DNA of 64,000 bases from Flavobacteriales bacterium UBA952. GTDB lineage: Bacteria > Bacteroidota > Bacteroidia > Flavobacteriales_D > Crocinitomicaceae. Positions 1-6,592 of the stretch are shown one piece after another; positions within the stretch are counted from its first letter, which is position 1, and each line of letters starts with the position of its first letter. Position numbers and translations under genes: made by a program. Below the pieces are notes generated by a model. The model worked only from the letters and a program-made list of their open reading frames with translations, was not told where the DNA came from and ran no database searches. The DNA lies in NCBI GenBank assembly GCA_905182495.1, contig CAJJBU010000016.1, positions 1 through 64,000 on the forward strand, given 5' to 3'.

Positions 1-41
1 GGATTAAGAAGCTAGGATCTTTGGGCACAGGTAGCCTGAGT

Positions 42-78
42 GGTAATACCCCCCTTTTTAAGTGACGCTTTAAGTAGG
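42..78 (+). repeat. IS3 element terminal inverted repeat, orfB side
   Basis: Matches the repeat at 1202-1239 read on the other strand in three blocks: GGTAAT followed by a C run, TAAGTGAC, and AAGTAGG. The spacers between blocks differ in sequence and by about one base. Confidence 0.7.
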
Positions 79-81
79 GAG

Positions 82-909
82 TTAAATTACAGTGGCTAAT
101 TTTTGCATCGGTGTTATGCCACCCAATGCCATATTGGGCCTCTCATGATTATAAGTCCATAGCCACTTAGTTGAATAATCTTGCAATTCAGCAATATCCG
201 TCCAGAGATACTGTTCTAACCAGTCGTAACGCACCGTTCGGTTATATCGCTCGATATACGCATTTTGTTGGGGATTTCCTGGCTGAATAAAATTCAGCCT
301 AATCTCATTATCTTTTGCCCAGTTCGCCAGTGCATCACTGATATATTCTGGCCCATTATCGCTTCTCAATTCGCGGGGCTTACCGCGCCATTCTATGATT
401 TGATCCAACGAGCGTATCACCCGCACCGCAGGCAGGGAAAAGTCAATTTCAATGCCCAAGCCCTCACGATTATGATCATCAATGACATTAAATAGGCGCA
501 GGGGTCGTCCATCCGTGAGCTTGTGGTGCATAAAGTCCATTGACCAACATGGGTTGATGCTATCAGGCACAGCTAACGGTACGGGCTTCTCTCGCACGAT
601 ACGTTTCTTCGGTTTAATCCTTAGATTAAGTTCTAATTCACGATATATGCGATAAACGCGCTTGTGGTTCCAAACAAAACCTTTGACGTTGCGTCAATAT
701 AAAAAACATCGTTTGAATCCCCCGTTTCTCTGGCTGTGCGTTAGGCGTATTAACCAATCGGCTATGCGCTCATTTTCTGAATTCAATGTAGGCTGATAGC
801 GATCACAGGTCTCGCTGATTGAGAAAAGTACACATGAAAATCGAATGCCAATAGACTGCTGTGCAACCGTTTCTTTGGCCATCTCGCGTCTGGCAGATGG
901 CCTCACCAC
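82..909 (-). pseudogene. IS3-family transposase OrfB, interrupted by a TGA codon
   Basis: DDE integrase-type catalytic part of an IS3 transposase, starting at GTG 909 and ending at 82. The catalytic acidic residues are all present: D in WSMDFM, D in SDNGPEY and E in NAYIERYNR. An in-frame TGA at 694-696 follows GFKRCFLY; the reading continues in the same frame with RNVKGF, so this is a substitution (probably a Leu codon) and not a frameshift. It leaves an N-terminal piece (694-909) and a catalytic piece whose first ATG is at 597. The OrfAB transposase should therefore be inactive unless the stop is read through. Confidence 0.85.
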
Positions 910-1169
910 TTTTTTGCCATGGCTTCTTTGAGTCTGTCTTGACCGAGCTTAGCTTCGGCGTACATTTTCTTAAGACGCTTGTTCTCAGATTCCAACTCTT
1001 TAAGCTGCTTCATCATGGACGCATCCATACCGCCAAACTTAGAGCGCCACTTGTAGAAGGTAGCACTGCTCATGCCGTGCTCTCGGCAGAGTTCTGGCGT
1101 GGGAACACCAGATTCAGATTGCTTTAGGATGGCCATGATTTGGCTGTCTGAATATTTTGATTGTCGCAT
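903..1169 (-). CDS. IS3-family transposase OrfA (helix-turn-helix)
   Basis: An 88-residue IS3 OrfA. The N-terminal half is a helix-turn-helix DNA-binding domain (QIMAILKQSESG, then ELCREHGMSSATFYKWRSK, residues about 10-43). The C-terminal half is a leucine-zipper-like helix (residues about 52-85). Length and order match the family. It is intact, overlaps the start of orfB, and ends just after an A6G run suited to -1 frameshifting. OrfA alone normally acts as a repressor or binding partner. Confidence 0.85.
   Translation of the reverse strand: MRQSKYSDSQIMAILKQSESGVPTPELCREHGMSSATFYKWRSKFGGMDASMMKQLKELESENKRLKKMYAEAKLGQDRLKEAMAKKW
909..915 (-). other. Probable programmed -1 frameshift site (A6G)
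   Basis: On the minus strand orfA ends GCA AAA AAG TGG TGA; the AAAAAAG heptamer at 915-909 is the classic IS3 slippery sequence. A -1 shift there enters the orfB frame to make the OrfAB fusion transposase. Confidence 0.6.
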
Positions 1170-1201
1170 TGTAGAACCTCTAATTTAAGTTTATAGAAAA
1201 T

Positions 1202-1239
1202 CCTACTTATTAGGTCACTTATTTATTGGGGGCATTACC
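1202..1239 (-). repeat. IS3 element terminal inverted repeat, orfA side
   Basis: Inverted partner of 42-78. Read on the minus strand it begins GGTAATGCCCCC and contains TAAGTGAC and AAGTAGG. It lies directly upstream of orfA, where the element's own promoter is expected. Confidence 0.7.
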
Positions 1240-1479
1240 GCCCGCCTTGTCACCAACGCCATCATCTATTTTAACTCCAGCATACTCAGTCAGCTGTTGA
1301 CGAGCTTCGAACATCAGAACGACAACACAAGGATACAGATCGTCAAGCAAGCTTCTCCTGTCGCCTGGTATAACATCAACCTAAAAGGGACTTACAACTT
1401 CGAATTGAGTGAAAAACTGCCAAATCTAGAGGAGCTGATGCGTTCAATCGAGGGCTATTTGCCAGTTAAGGAAAAGTAA
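1240..1479 (+). pseudogene. C-terminal fragment of a Tn3-family transposase (TnpA)
   Basis: An open frame begins exactly where the IS3 element ends and runs to TAA at 1477-1479. It reads ARLVTNAIIYFNSSILSQLL and later SPVAWYNINLKGTYNFEL, which resembles the C-terminus of Tn3-family transposases (a NAIIYYN segment and an SPVAW..INL.G.Y.F segment). Only about 79 residues of a roughly 1000-residue protein remain. The rest is not on the far side of the IS (positions 1-41), so the gene was cut and its upstream part lost or moved. ATG 1297 is an internal Met, not a real start. Confidence 0.7.
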
Positions 1480-1509
1480 TACCCTCTTGGAGGCTTTTAG
1501 GGGCGAGGG

Positions 1510-1555
1510 CTTCAGCGTTTTTTGTCGTTTTTGGACGGAAAATCCCTAGTACCCC
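1510..1555 (-). repeat. Probable Tn3-type terminal inverted repeat
   Basis: Read on the minus strand from 1555 it starts GGGGTACTAGGGATTTTCCG and ends in CGCTGAAG. Tn3-family ends are about 38-48 bp, start GGGG and often end near CGYTAAG. Its position about 75 bases after the tnpA stop is where the transposon end is expected. The partner end is not in the window. Confidence 0.45.
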
Positions 1556-1558
1556 TTA

Positions 1559-1633
1559 ATGTATCATTTTGTGTGGATACCTAAGTATCGTCACAAAGTA
1601 TTTAGTGAGCCATATCGTAGTGAGCTTTGGTAG
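1559..1633 (+). pseudogene. IS200/IS605-type TnpA, N-terminal remnant
   Basis: ATG 1559 opens 24 codons ending in TAG 1631. The peptide contains HFVWIPKYRHKVFSEPYR, characteristic of the start of Y1-HUH transposases of the IS200/IS605 family. The catalytic HUH motif and Tyr, which lie further on in the family, are absent. It begins four bases after the probable Tn3-type end, so one element may have landed next to the other. Confidence 0.6.
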
Positions 1634-1710
1634 AGAAAGCTCAAGACACGATAGAAGCTGATCAAGCTGAAAAAATGATGAAGCGGTTTAAAAAAGGTCA
1701 ATTCAAGTGA
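1624..1710 (+). pseudogene. Possible C-terminal fragment of Ffh (SRP54)
   Basis: A 28-codon frame overlapping the TnpA remnant reads ALVEKAQDTIEADQAEK, then KRFKKGQF, and stops at TGA 1708. This resembles the part of Ffh after the GTPase domain (usually LVEKAQ...EEAEK..KK..KGQF). There is no start codon, GTPase domain or M domain. The match is short, so chance or another family is possible. Confidence 0.35.
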
Positions 1711-1910
1711 TGGCAATATGGACAAGGCCTCTTAGGAGAGATTCGTCTAATGACTAACCGCCGAACACTCCTAACCAAATATAAGATTCTTCTATGCTAA
1801 TAATCTACTCAGACTAATGCCTAAAAGAACAACACTAGAGGATGTTTGGATTTATAAACCTTACTTGTTTAATCCTTAAATCAAACAATGCCTTGTTATG
1901 TAATTAAAAA

Positions 1911-1934
1911 ACCACCCAAGCAAGCTTGGGTGGT
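1911..1934 (-). terminator. Intrinsic terminator after the Fib_succ-domain gene
   Basis: Perfect inverted repeat ACCACCCAAG-CAAG-CTTGGGTGGT. On the minus strand it is followed by six T residues, giving a standard terminator for the gene ending at 1981. Confidence 0.75.
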
Positions 1935-1938
1935 GAAT

Positions 1939-1958
1939 ACCCAGCCATTCGGCTGGGT
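1939..1958 (-). other. Second hairpin, 8-bp stem with 4-base loop
   Basis: ACCCAGCC and GGCTGGGT form an 8-bp GC-rich stem; the loop is GAAT on the minus strand. It begins 22 bases after the stop codon of the upstream gene, has no T-run of its own, and stands before the terminator hairpin. It could be an mRNA-stabilising element or a DNA structure (see the finding on possible diversity-generating retroelement relatedness). Confidence 0.55.
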
Positions 1959-1980
1959 CAAAGTGCCAAAGATGGCGAAA

Positions 1981-2670
1981 TCAATCCCTTAGGCAGCGAA
2001 CACTAAACCCGTCTGCCTTATTGCCGGAATTGCGGTACACCCTGGCGTTACTGGTGTTCAGGACGCGAGCTGACTCGGTACTACTCCACAAGAACGAGTA
2101 GTCACCACGACCGTAGAAACTACCAGTGATACCGCGGGCACCTGCTAACTTAGCCTCGAAGCCACTAGAGCCACCTACTTTTAGTTTTGTGCCTTCATCA
2201 GTACCACGCCACCCCGTCGCATTTTGAGCAGCAATACTCATACCTAAAAAGCCTTCTAAAGTCTTCCAATCGGTGTCTGAAGGCAAGCGCCAACCACTAG
2301 GACAAACATTCATCGCTGCATCCCAAGTGTAGTAATAACCGTCGTCATCTGTTGCACTACCTGCGGTACCTGAAGAAGCATTCCAATAATCAGTACCTAG
2401 AATGTTATTTGCAGTAGGCACTAATGAAACATTAGACACACTCCAGGTTTGCGTGCCGATAACGACACTTGCAAGGCCATCATCCGTCACCGATGCGGTG
2501 ACGTTAGCAGAAGTAACAGCGGAGTAATCATTGCCTGCAATGGTATGGCTAATGATGACCGATTCATCCGTTACGTCACCATCAGCAACGCCCGTTACCG
2601 TAACCGTTTGCGGTGTGCTCCAGGTAGCCGTCGTAAAGGTCATATGCTCACTTAGTACCGTCGTGAGCAC
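1981..2670 (-). CDS. Fib_succ major-domain (TIGR02145-type) protein, 5' truncated
   Basis: About 229 residues. The N-terminal part (residues about 10-65) looks like a repeat of large surface proteins (FTTATWSTPQTVTVTGV then VTDESVIISHT). The C-terminal part (about 70-229) is a Fibrobacter succinogenes major paralogous domain: IGTQTWSVSN, CPSGWRLPSDTDW, LAGARG, FLWSSTES and FSVRCLRD at the end. There is no signal peptide. The GTG used as start (2670) is preceded in frame by a stop a few codons upstream, so this is probably the 3' end of a larger secreted protein. Base use is more GC-rich than in genes beyond 3 kb. Two hairpins follow. Confidence 0.6.
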   Translation of the reverse strand: MLTTVLSEHMTFTTATWSTPQTVTVTGVADGDVTDESVIISHTIAGNDYSAVTSANVTASVTDDGLASVVIGTQTWSVSNVSLVPTANNILGTDYWNASSGTAGSATDDDGYYYTWDAAMNVCPSGWRLPSDTDWKTLEGFLGMSIAAQNATGWRGTDEGTKLKVGGSSGFEAKLAGARGITGSFYGRGDYSFLWSSTESARVLNTSNARVYRNSGNKADGFSVRCLRD

Positions 2671-2985
2671 CAGCCCGATGATTTGGACTTCCTATTGGCG
2701 GACCTAACGGGCCGAAGCCTGCCGGAAGTACTTGTTCTACCTACTATTATTCAGTTGAATTAAGCCAATTAACTATCAGTTAATTAAGCAGCAAGTGCGT
2801 ATGACGTATTGTCAATTATAGTTTGTGACGTGATATTTAAGAGGTTCACCACAACCCTCTGCATGCTGACACTTGACTAATGCTACCGCTGTCAAATCCA
2901 ATGTCGACCCCAAAGAACGTTTTTTACAAAGTTAGAACTAATAACGGGTAAATTCAACAAGGGTTCAAAAAGGATTAAAAATAAT
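2671..2985. other. Intergenic stretch holding the apparent junction of two DNA types
   Basis: No gene recognised. The left part (to about 2,900) keeps the composition of the mobile-element region and has short open frames that match nothing I know. The right part (about 2,920 on) is AT-rich like the Bacteroidota genes that follow. The join lies somewhere around 2,880-2,940 and has no obvious repeat at it. Confidence 0.4.
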
Positions 2986-3894
2986 CTAGAATGATGGGGT
3001 TCCGGTCATTCGGAATTTTTTCGGTCGATCTGAGTAAGATCCACGAGCTCTGATAATGGTTCTTGGGTAGTCCGTAATGATGGCGTCTATCCCAAGGCCC
3101 ATCATCTTATGAGCATCTTTTGTGTCGTTGACAGTCCATGCGTATACAGATACTTCTTTGGACCGCAATTGCTTTAGTTTTCTTTTGTTAATCGTCAGAT
3201 GATACATGCCTAAAGCAAAGGGTGTAAAAGACAATTTTTTTAAATATCCTTTAGCAGATTTTTTAGGCAAATAAGTAAGATAGGCGAGTCGGAGCTCTGG
3301 TGCTTTTTTGTGAAGTTCTTCTATGATGTTTTTGTCAAAGCTCATGTAAACTACATTTGGGAGTTTATACAATGCGACTTCTTTGAGTATGAGGTCTACA
3401 TAGGCTTCGGGGTATGGTTGAGAGATTCCGTACTCTGGTTCGTCTGATTTGATCTCAAATAAAATAAGCTTGCCTCTTGTTCTTGATTGTAATTGTTCAA
3501 CGACCTCCTTTAAGAGGGGCTTGGTAGTAAAGATCTTCTTTTGCTCAGGGAAATTTTTATGAACTTTAGAGCCACAATCAAAGGTCGCAATTTTCGCCTG
3601 ACTCATCTTGTAGATATTGTAAAGCTTCTCATCCGTAATTTCATTGGCTTCAGGATCTAAGCAAAAGTCCTTGTGAAAGTAAGGCTCATGAGATACCACA
3701 AGCTTTCCTTCTCCATTCACTACGACATCCCACTCGATACCATCTGAGCCATCTTCTATGGCTTTTTGGAAACCTGCAACTGTGTTCTCAGGCATGATGC
3801 CACGGCATCCTCTATGTCCTATGACGCGCATCGTATTTTGAGTGTGAGCAGTATTTAGGCATGCAAGAAAAATGATTAGAGATAATTGCTTCAT
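2986..3894 (-). CDS. Glycerophosphodiester phosphodiesterase family protein, exported
   Basis: 302 residues: signal peptide (1-19, ending AHTQ) and a GDPD TIM barrel. The family hallmarks are present: HRG at 27-29 with PENT at 35-38, metal ligands E54 and D56 (IEWDV), catalytic H69 (VVSHEP), and FEIK around residue 147. It should hydrolyse glycerophosphodiesters from phospholipids to glycerol 3-phosphate and an alcohol, in the periplasm or outside. The end has VNDTKDAHKMMGLGIDAIITDYP, usual for the family (substrate-side W in AWTVND). Transcribed alone, with a terminator of the upstream gene just before it. Confidence 0.88.
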   Translation of the reverse strand: MKQLSLIIFLACLNTAHTQNTMRVIGHRGCRGIMPENTVAGFQKAIEDGSDGIEWDVVVNGEGKLVVSHEPYFHKDFCLDPEANEITDEKLYNIYKMSQAKIATFDCGSKVHKNFPEQKKIFTTKPLLKEVVEQLQSRTRGKLILFEIKSDEPEYGISQPYPEAYVDLILKEVALYKLPNVVYMSFDKNIIEELHKKAPELRLAYLTYLPKKSAKGYLKKLSFTPFALGMYHLTINKRKLKQLRSKEVSVYAWTVNDTKDAHKMMGLGIDAIITDYPRTIIRARGSYSDRPKKFRMTGTPSF

Positions 3895-3911
3895 AAAGTA
3901 TCGAATAACAA

Positions 3912-3935
3912 AAAAGGCTTCCTAAGAAGCCTTTT
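3912..3935 (-). terminator. Intrinsic terminator of the chalcone-isomerase-like gene
   Basis: AAAAGGCTTC-CTAA-GAAGCCTTTT hairpin, 10-bp stem, directly after the gene ending at 3946. On the minus strand it runs into a T-tract. The symmetrical A/T flanks could also work on the plus strand. Confidence 0.8.
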
Positions 3936-3945
3936 AAAATTTATA

Positions 3946-4506
3946 TTACAATCTGCCAAGCATTCCTTTTTTAAGTTTTGCACTGGCAGGCTTGTCACCA
4001 AGCCAAATGGCATACAGTCTCTTTTTAAATTCGAGACCTTCAACCAGTCCTTTAAACTTCCCATTAATGGTAACCGCAACTCCTTTTCCGGGAACATAGA
4101 TCATTAAGATTTCATCTTTTACATTAAAAGCATCTACAAAGAAGCCTTTAAACTGTCCGATTTGTGCTGCAGTTGCCTTTCCAGTAGTCGCATTTTCGAA
4201 ACCATCTTTGACCGACTCATTAAACTTATCGCGAGTTACTTTACTTGAAGTAATTACAATTTTGATGGCCGACATTTCATCTGCAGCCATTACTTTATTG
4301 GCGTCCATCGTCGTTTTTTCTAGATATAATCCTGCGACATATAGATCGAGGGTATACTTTTCTCTAAGTCCACAGCCATTAAAAAACAATGATTTTCCTT
4401 TGATGTCTAATTTAGGAAGGAAAGTAACTCCTGAGATTGTTCTGTTTTGGGCAGTTGCACCCTGTGCCATAAAAAGGATGAGTACGGTAGATAAAATGAA
4501 TTTCAT
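3946..4506 (-). CDS. Chalcone isomerase-like domain protein, exported
   Basis: Start placed at the ATG of MKFILSTVLILFMAQGATAQ (4506), which gives a clean signal peptide; the longer frame to 4551 adds 15 residues ahead of it without a signal-like character. The mature 166 residues have the bacterial chalcone-isomerase-like pattern (LFFNGCGLREKYTLDLYVAGLYL near residues 39-63). Bacterial members have the fold but not the flavonoid reaction; fatty-acid binding has been proposed for relatives. Exact role unknown. Followed by a strong terminator. Confidence 0.75.
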   Translation of the reverse strand: MKFILSTVLILFMAQGATAQNRTISGVTFLPKLDIKGKSLFFNGCGLREKYTLDLYVAGLYLEKTTMDANKVMAADEMSAIKIVITSSKVTRDKFNESVKDGFENATTGKATAAQIGQFKGFFVDAFNVKDEILMIYVPGKGVAVTINGKFKGLVEGLEFKKRLYAIWLGDKPASAKLKKGMLGRL

Positions 4507-4641
4507 AAGTTTGGATTTATTTAAATTTAGAAAACAGCTAAATGTTTTCATGATTAGTTTGCAATTATCATGCTAAAATAAAGATTCAGTCTGTGAATTC
4601 CTTGATTGAATTGTTATATTTATCTTAAAAAACAACAAAAC

Positions 4642-5277
4642 ATGAAATTTCTAGCCGTTCTTTTACTCTCCATAGCCGGAATGTATCTTGGATACAAATT
4701 AAGGAAATCAAGTAAATCTGAAGAGAATCATCGCTTTTCTATTTACGGCGGTCTCACATTTTTAATTGCATTGACAGGTGGTATTTTGGCGATGTCTTTG
4801 TTTTTACTCAAAGGAGAAGCGTGGACCATCGAAAACAAAATGACTTTCAGACTTATTTTCAGTTCTGTACTCGGGTTTATGTTTGTTTTTTTAGGGCTCA
4901 GACTGACTATACGTGCCAGAAGTGAGGGGAACAAACTTGCTCAAATAGCTGGTCTAACTTGGGTTTTAGTAGCCTTATTTATAAGTGGCATGATGATTAC
5001 TCGAAATTCGAAAATGAATGAAGGTTGGACATCAGAAAGACAAGCTCAGGTGATGATGGATTGTGAAAAGTTGGTCATCGAGAATAGACCTTATAATATG
5101 TTGTGCTTTAAACGAGAGGTAATGAAAGATTTTTCAAATTTTGAAGATTACAACAAAATGAATGCCAACGAAAGCACCGGGGAACGTGAAAAGTTTTTGG
5201 CGAAAATGGACAAGCTTTGTCCTTGTGGTGAAAACATTGATGAGTCCCTAGTAGAATCTGTAGACCTACCATTTTAA
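4642..5277 (+). CDS. Unknown integral membrane protein with cysteine-bearing tail
   Basis: Start taken at ATG 4642 (MKFLAVLLLSIAGMYLGYKL), since the preceding 12 codons are polar and the ATG begins a membrane segment. Four likely membrane segments (residues about 1-17, 32-55, 69-87, 103-123), then a soluble tail (about 124-211) with C140, C155, C197 and C199 (CPCGE). I do not recognise the family. It is followed 10 bases later by a small lipoprotein whose Cys spacing resembles this tail, so the pair probably forms an operon and may share a domain. Confidence 0.65.
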   Translation: MKFLAVLLLSIAGMYLGYKLRKSSKSEENHRFSIYGGLTFLIALTGGILAMSLFLLKGEAWTIENKMTFRLIFSSVLGFMFVFLGLRLTIRARSEGNKLAQIAGLTWVLVALFISGMMITRNSKMNEGWTSERQAQVMMDCEKLVIENRPYNMLCFKREVMKDFSNFEDYNKMNANESTGEREKFLAKMDKLCPCGENIDESLVESVDLPF

Positions 5278-5287
5278 AAATAGAATT

Positions 5288-5557
5288 ATGAAACTGTATA
5301 ATATAACCTTAGGGCTTGGGTGTGCGTTATTTCTTTACGCATGTGGGAACCCAGAAGAATCCATGAATAAGACCATGGCGGACTTTACAAAAAAGTGTAA
5401 TAACGAAGTTTATGACTGCGATTGCTACGGTGAAAAAGTGAAAGCGCATTTTAAAACAGACGAGGCATACATTGCCTATTACGAAAAAAACAATGAAGTA
5501 CCCGATGCCCTAATCGATGCTCTTGGCGAATGTTCTAAAGACGAATTCGATTTTTAA
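5288..5557 (+). CDS. Small lipoprotein of unknown function
   Basis: 89 residues with a lipobox ending at C19 (LFLYAC), so probably lipid-anchored. The mature part has C37, C44, C46 (YDCDCYGEKV) and C82. The pattern Cys - short gap - CxC - helix - Y.K.N - LG.C resembles the tail of the membrane protein just upstream. Spaced Cys residues suggest disulfides or metal binding. No assigned family. Confidence 0.6.
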   Translation: MKLYNITLGLGCALFLYACGNPEESMNKTMADFTKKCNNEVYDCDCYGEKVKAHFKTDEAYIAYYEKNNEVPDALIDALGECSKDEFDF

Positions 5558-5579
5558 TCTCGTTCCTTTATTAATTTGA

Positions 5580-6527
5580 TTAATGCTTTGCAGATAGATA
5601 ACGTTCTGCATCTAGAGCAGCCATACAACCTGTCCCAGCGGCAGTAACTGCTTGTCTGTATGTTTTATCTGCAGCATCTCCGGCAACAAATACACCTTCA
5701 ATATTTGTGAAGCTTGATCCAGGCTTCTCGTATTCAATATATCCTGTTTCATCAAGCTTTAAATATTCCTTAAAAATGTCAGTATTAGGTTTGTGGCCTA
5801 TCGCAACAAAGAAACCTGTGCAAGGAATTTCAATCTCTTCATTGGTTTTGTTATTAAAGGCTTTGACACCAGTGACCAATTGGCCATCTCCCAATACTTC
5901 CTCTGTCTCTGTGTTGTATAGGATTTCAATATTTTCTGTTTTACGGACACGTTCGGCCATTATTTTTGAAGCTCGAAATTCTTCTCTTCTAACAAGCATA
6001 GTTACTTTAGTACATAGCTTAGATAAATAATGTGCTTCTTCGCATGCGGAATCACCAGCGCCAACGATCACGGTTTCATGACCTCTATAGAAAAAGCCAT
6101 CACAGACGGCACATGCTGAAACACCACCTCCGAGTTTCAGGTATTTTTGTTCACTTTCAAGTCCTAGGTATTTTGCAGAGGCACCTGTAGATATAATTAC
6201 GGTATCGGCATGAATCTCCTTGCCATCCTCCGACCAGCACTTATGAACTTCTCCAGAAAAATCAACTCGATTAATGAAACCAGGTCTAACATCTGTATCA
6301 AATCTTTCTGCTTGGTCTTTAAGTTCGATCATCATTTCTGGCCCCGTAACACCATCGCGGTACCCAGGAAAGTTCTCTACTTCATTCGTTGTCGTTAATT
6401 GACCGCCTGGCTGTAAGCCTTCATATAGGACGGGCTTCATGTCCGCTCTAGCGGCATATATAGCTGCGGTATATCCAGCAGGACCGGAACCGATAATTAA
6501 GCATTGAATTCGTTCTATAGCACTCAT
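5580..6527 (-). CDS. trxB: Thioredoxin-disulfide reductase
   Basis: 315 residues, the usual length for the low-molecular-weight flavoenzyme that passes electrons from NADPH to thioredoxin. FAD-binding GSGPAG at 13-18, redox pair C139/C142 in CAVCDG (commonest form in the family is CATC), NADPH site GAGDSA at 156-161, and a C-terminal FAD motif VFVAGDAAD. Complete and in frame. A candidate -7 promoter box lies just upstream. Confidence 0.96.
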   Translation of the reverse strand: MSAIERIQCLIIGSGPAGYTAAIYAARADMKPVLYEGLQPGGQLTTTNEVENFPGYRDGVTGPEMMIELKDQAERFDTDVRPGFINRVDFSGEVHKCWSEDGKEIHADTVIISTGASAKYLGLESEQKYLKLGGGVSACAVCDGFFYRGHETVIVGAGDSACEEAHYLSKLCTKVTMLVRREEFRASKIMAERVRKTENIEILYNTETEEVLGDGQLVTGVKAFNNKTNEEIEIPCTGFFVAIGHKPNTDIFKEYLKLDETGYIEYEKPGSSFTNIEGVFVAGDAADKTYRQAVTAAGTGCMAALDAERYLSAKH

Positions 6528-6542
6528 AAATAATTTTTTTTA

Positions 6543-6577
6543 CAAAAATAATGAATCCTTGAATTAAGAAAAATCAA
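6543..6577 (-). promoter_or_regulatory. Candidate Bacteroidota-type promoter of trxB
   Basis: On the minus strand TATTTTTG (6550-6543) fits the TAnnTTTG -7 box. A TTG stands 24 bases further upstream, slightly longer than the usual 17-23. The box sits 16-23 bases before the trxB start. Confidence 0.3.
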
Positions 6578-6592
6578 AAAAAAAGCTTGAGG

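Larger units (their letters stand above)
42..1239 (-). mobile_element. IS3-family insertion sequence, about 1.2 kb
   Basis: An IS3-type element read on the minus strand, with orfA (903-1169) and orfB (82-909) bounded by imperfect inverted repeats at 42-78 and 1202-1239. The two ends share GGTAAT(A/G)CCCCC, then TAAGTGAC, then AAGTAGG with different spacers. Size, two overlapping reading frames and an A6G slippery site are typical of the family. No direct target repeat is visible just outside the ends, and the sequences on either side do not belong to one gene, so the copy may have taken part in a deletion or recombination. The exact outer base of each end is uncertain by a few bases. Confidence 0.8.
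1480..1980. other. Gene-poor debris between mobile elements
   Basis: Five hundred bases without an intact gene. In order: a probable Tn3-type terminal repeat (1510-1555), an IS200-type TnpA 5' fragment (1559-1633), a possible Ffh fragment (1624-1710), about 200 bases in which I recognise nothing (1711-1910), and two hairpins (1911-1934, 1939-1958). Confidence 0.6.

Noticed and set aside
861..1127. Open frame of 88 codons on the plus strand
   Set aside because: It is antisense to IS3 orfA/orfB and has no protein-like pattern.
1480..1980. An integron attC site or group II intron in the debris
   Set aside because: No attC core sites or intron domain V were seen; the hairpins fit a terminator and a simple stem-loop.
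2449..2655. Open frame of 68 codons on the plus strand over the surface-protein repeat
   Set aside because: Antisense shadow of the Fib_succ-domain gene, with Arg-rich low-quality peptide.
3946..4506. Chalcone isomerase as evidence for flavonoid synthesis
   Set aside because: Bacterial exported members share the fold only; no pathway genes are present.
4606..4642. Longer N-terminus for the membrane protein (start 4606)
   Set aside because: The extra codons are polar and precede a clear membrane-starting ATG at 4642.
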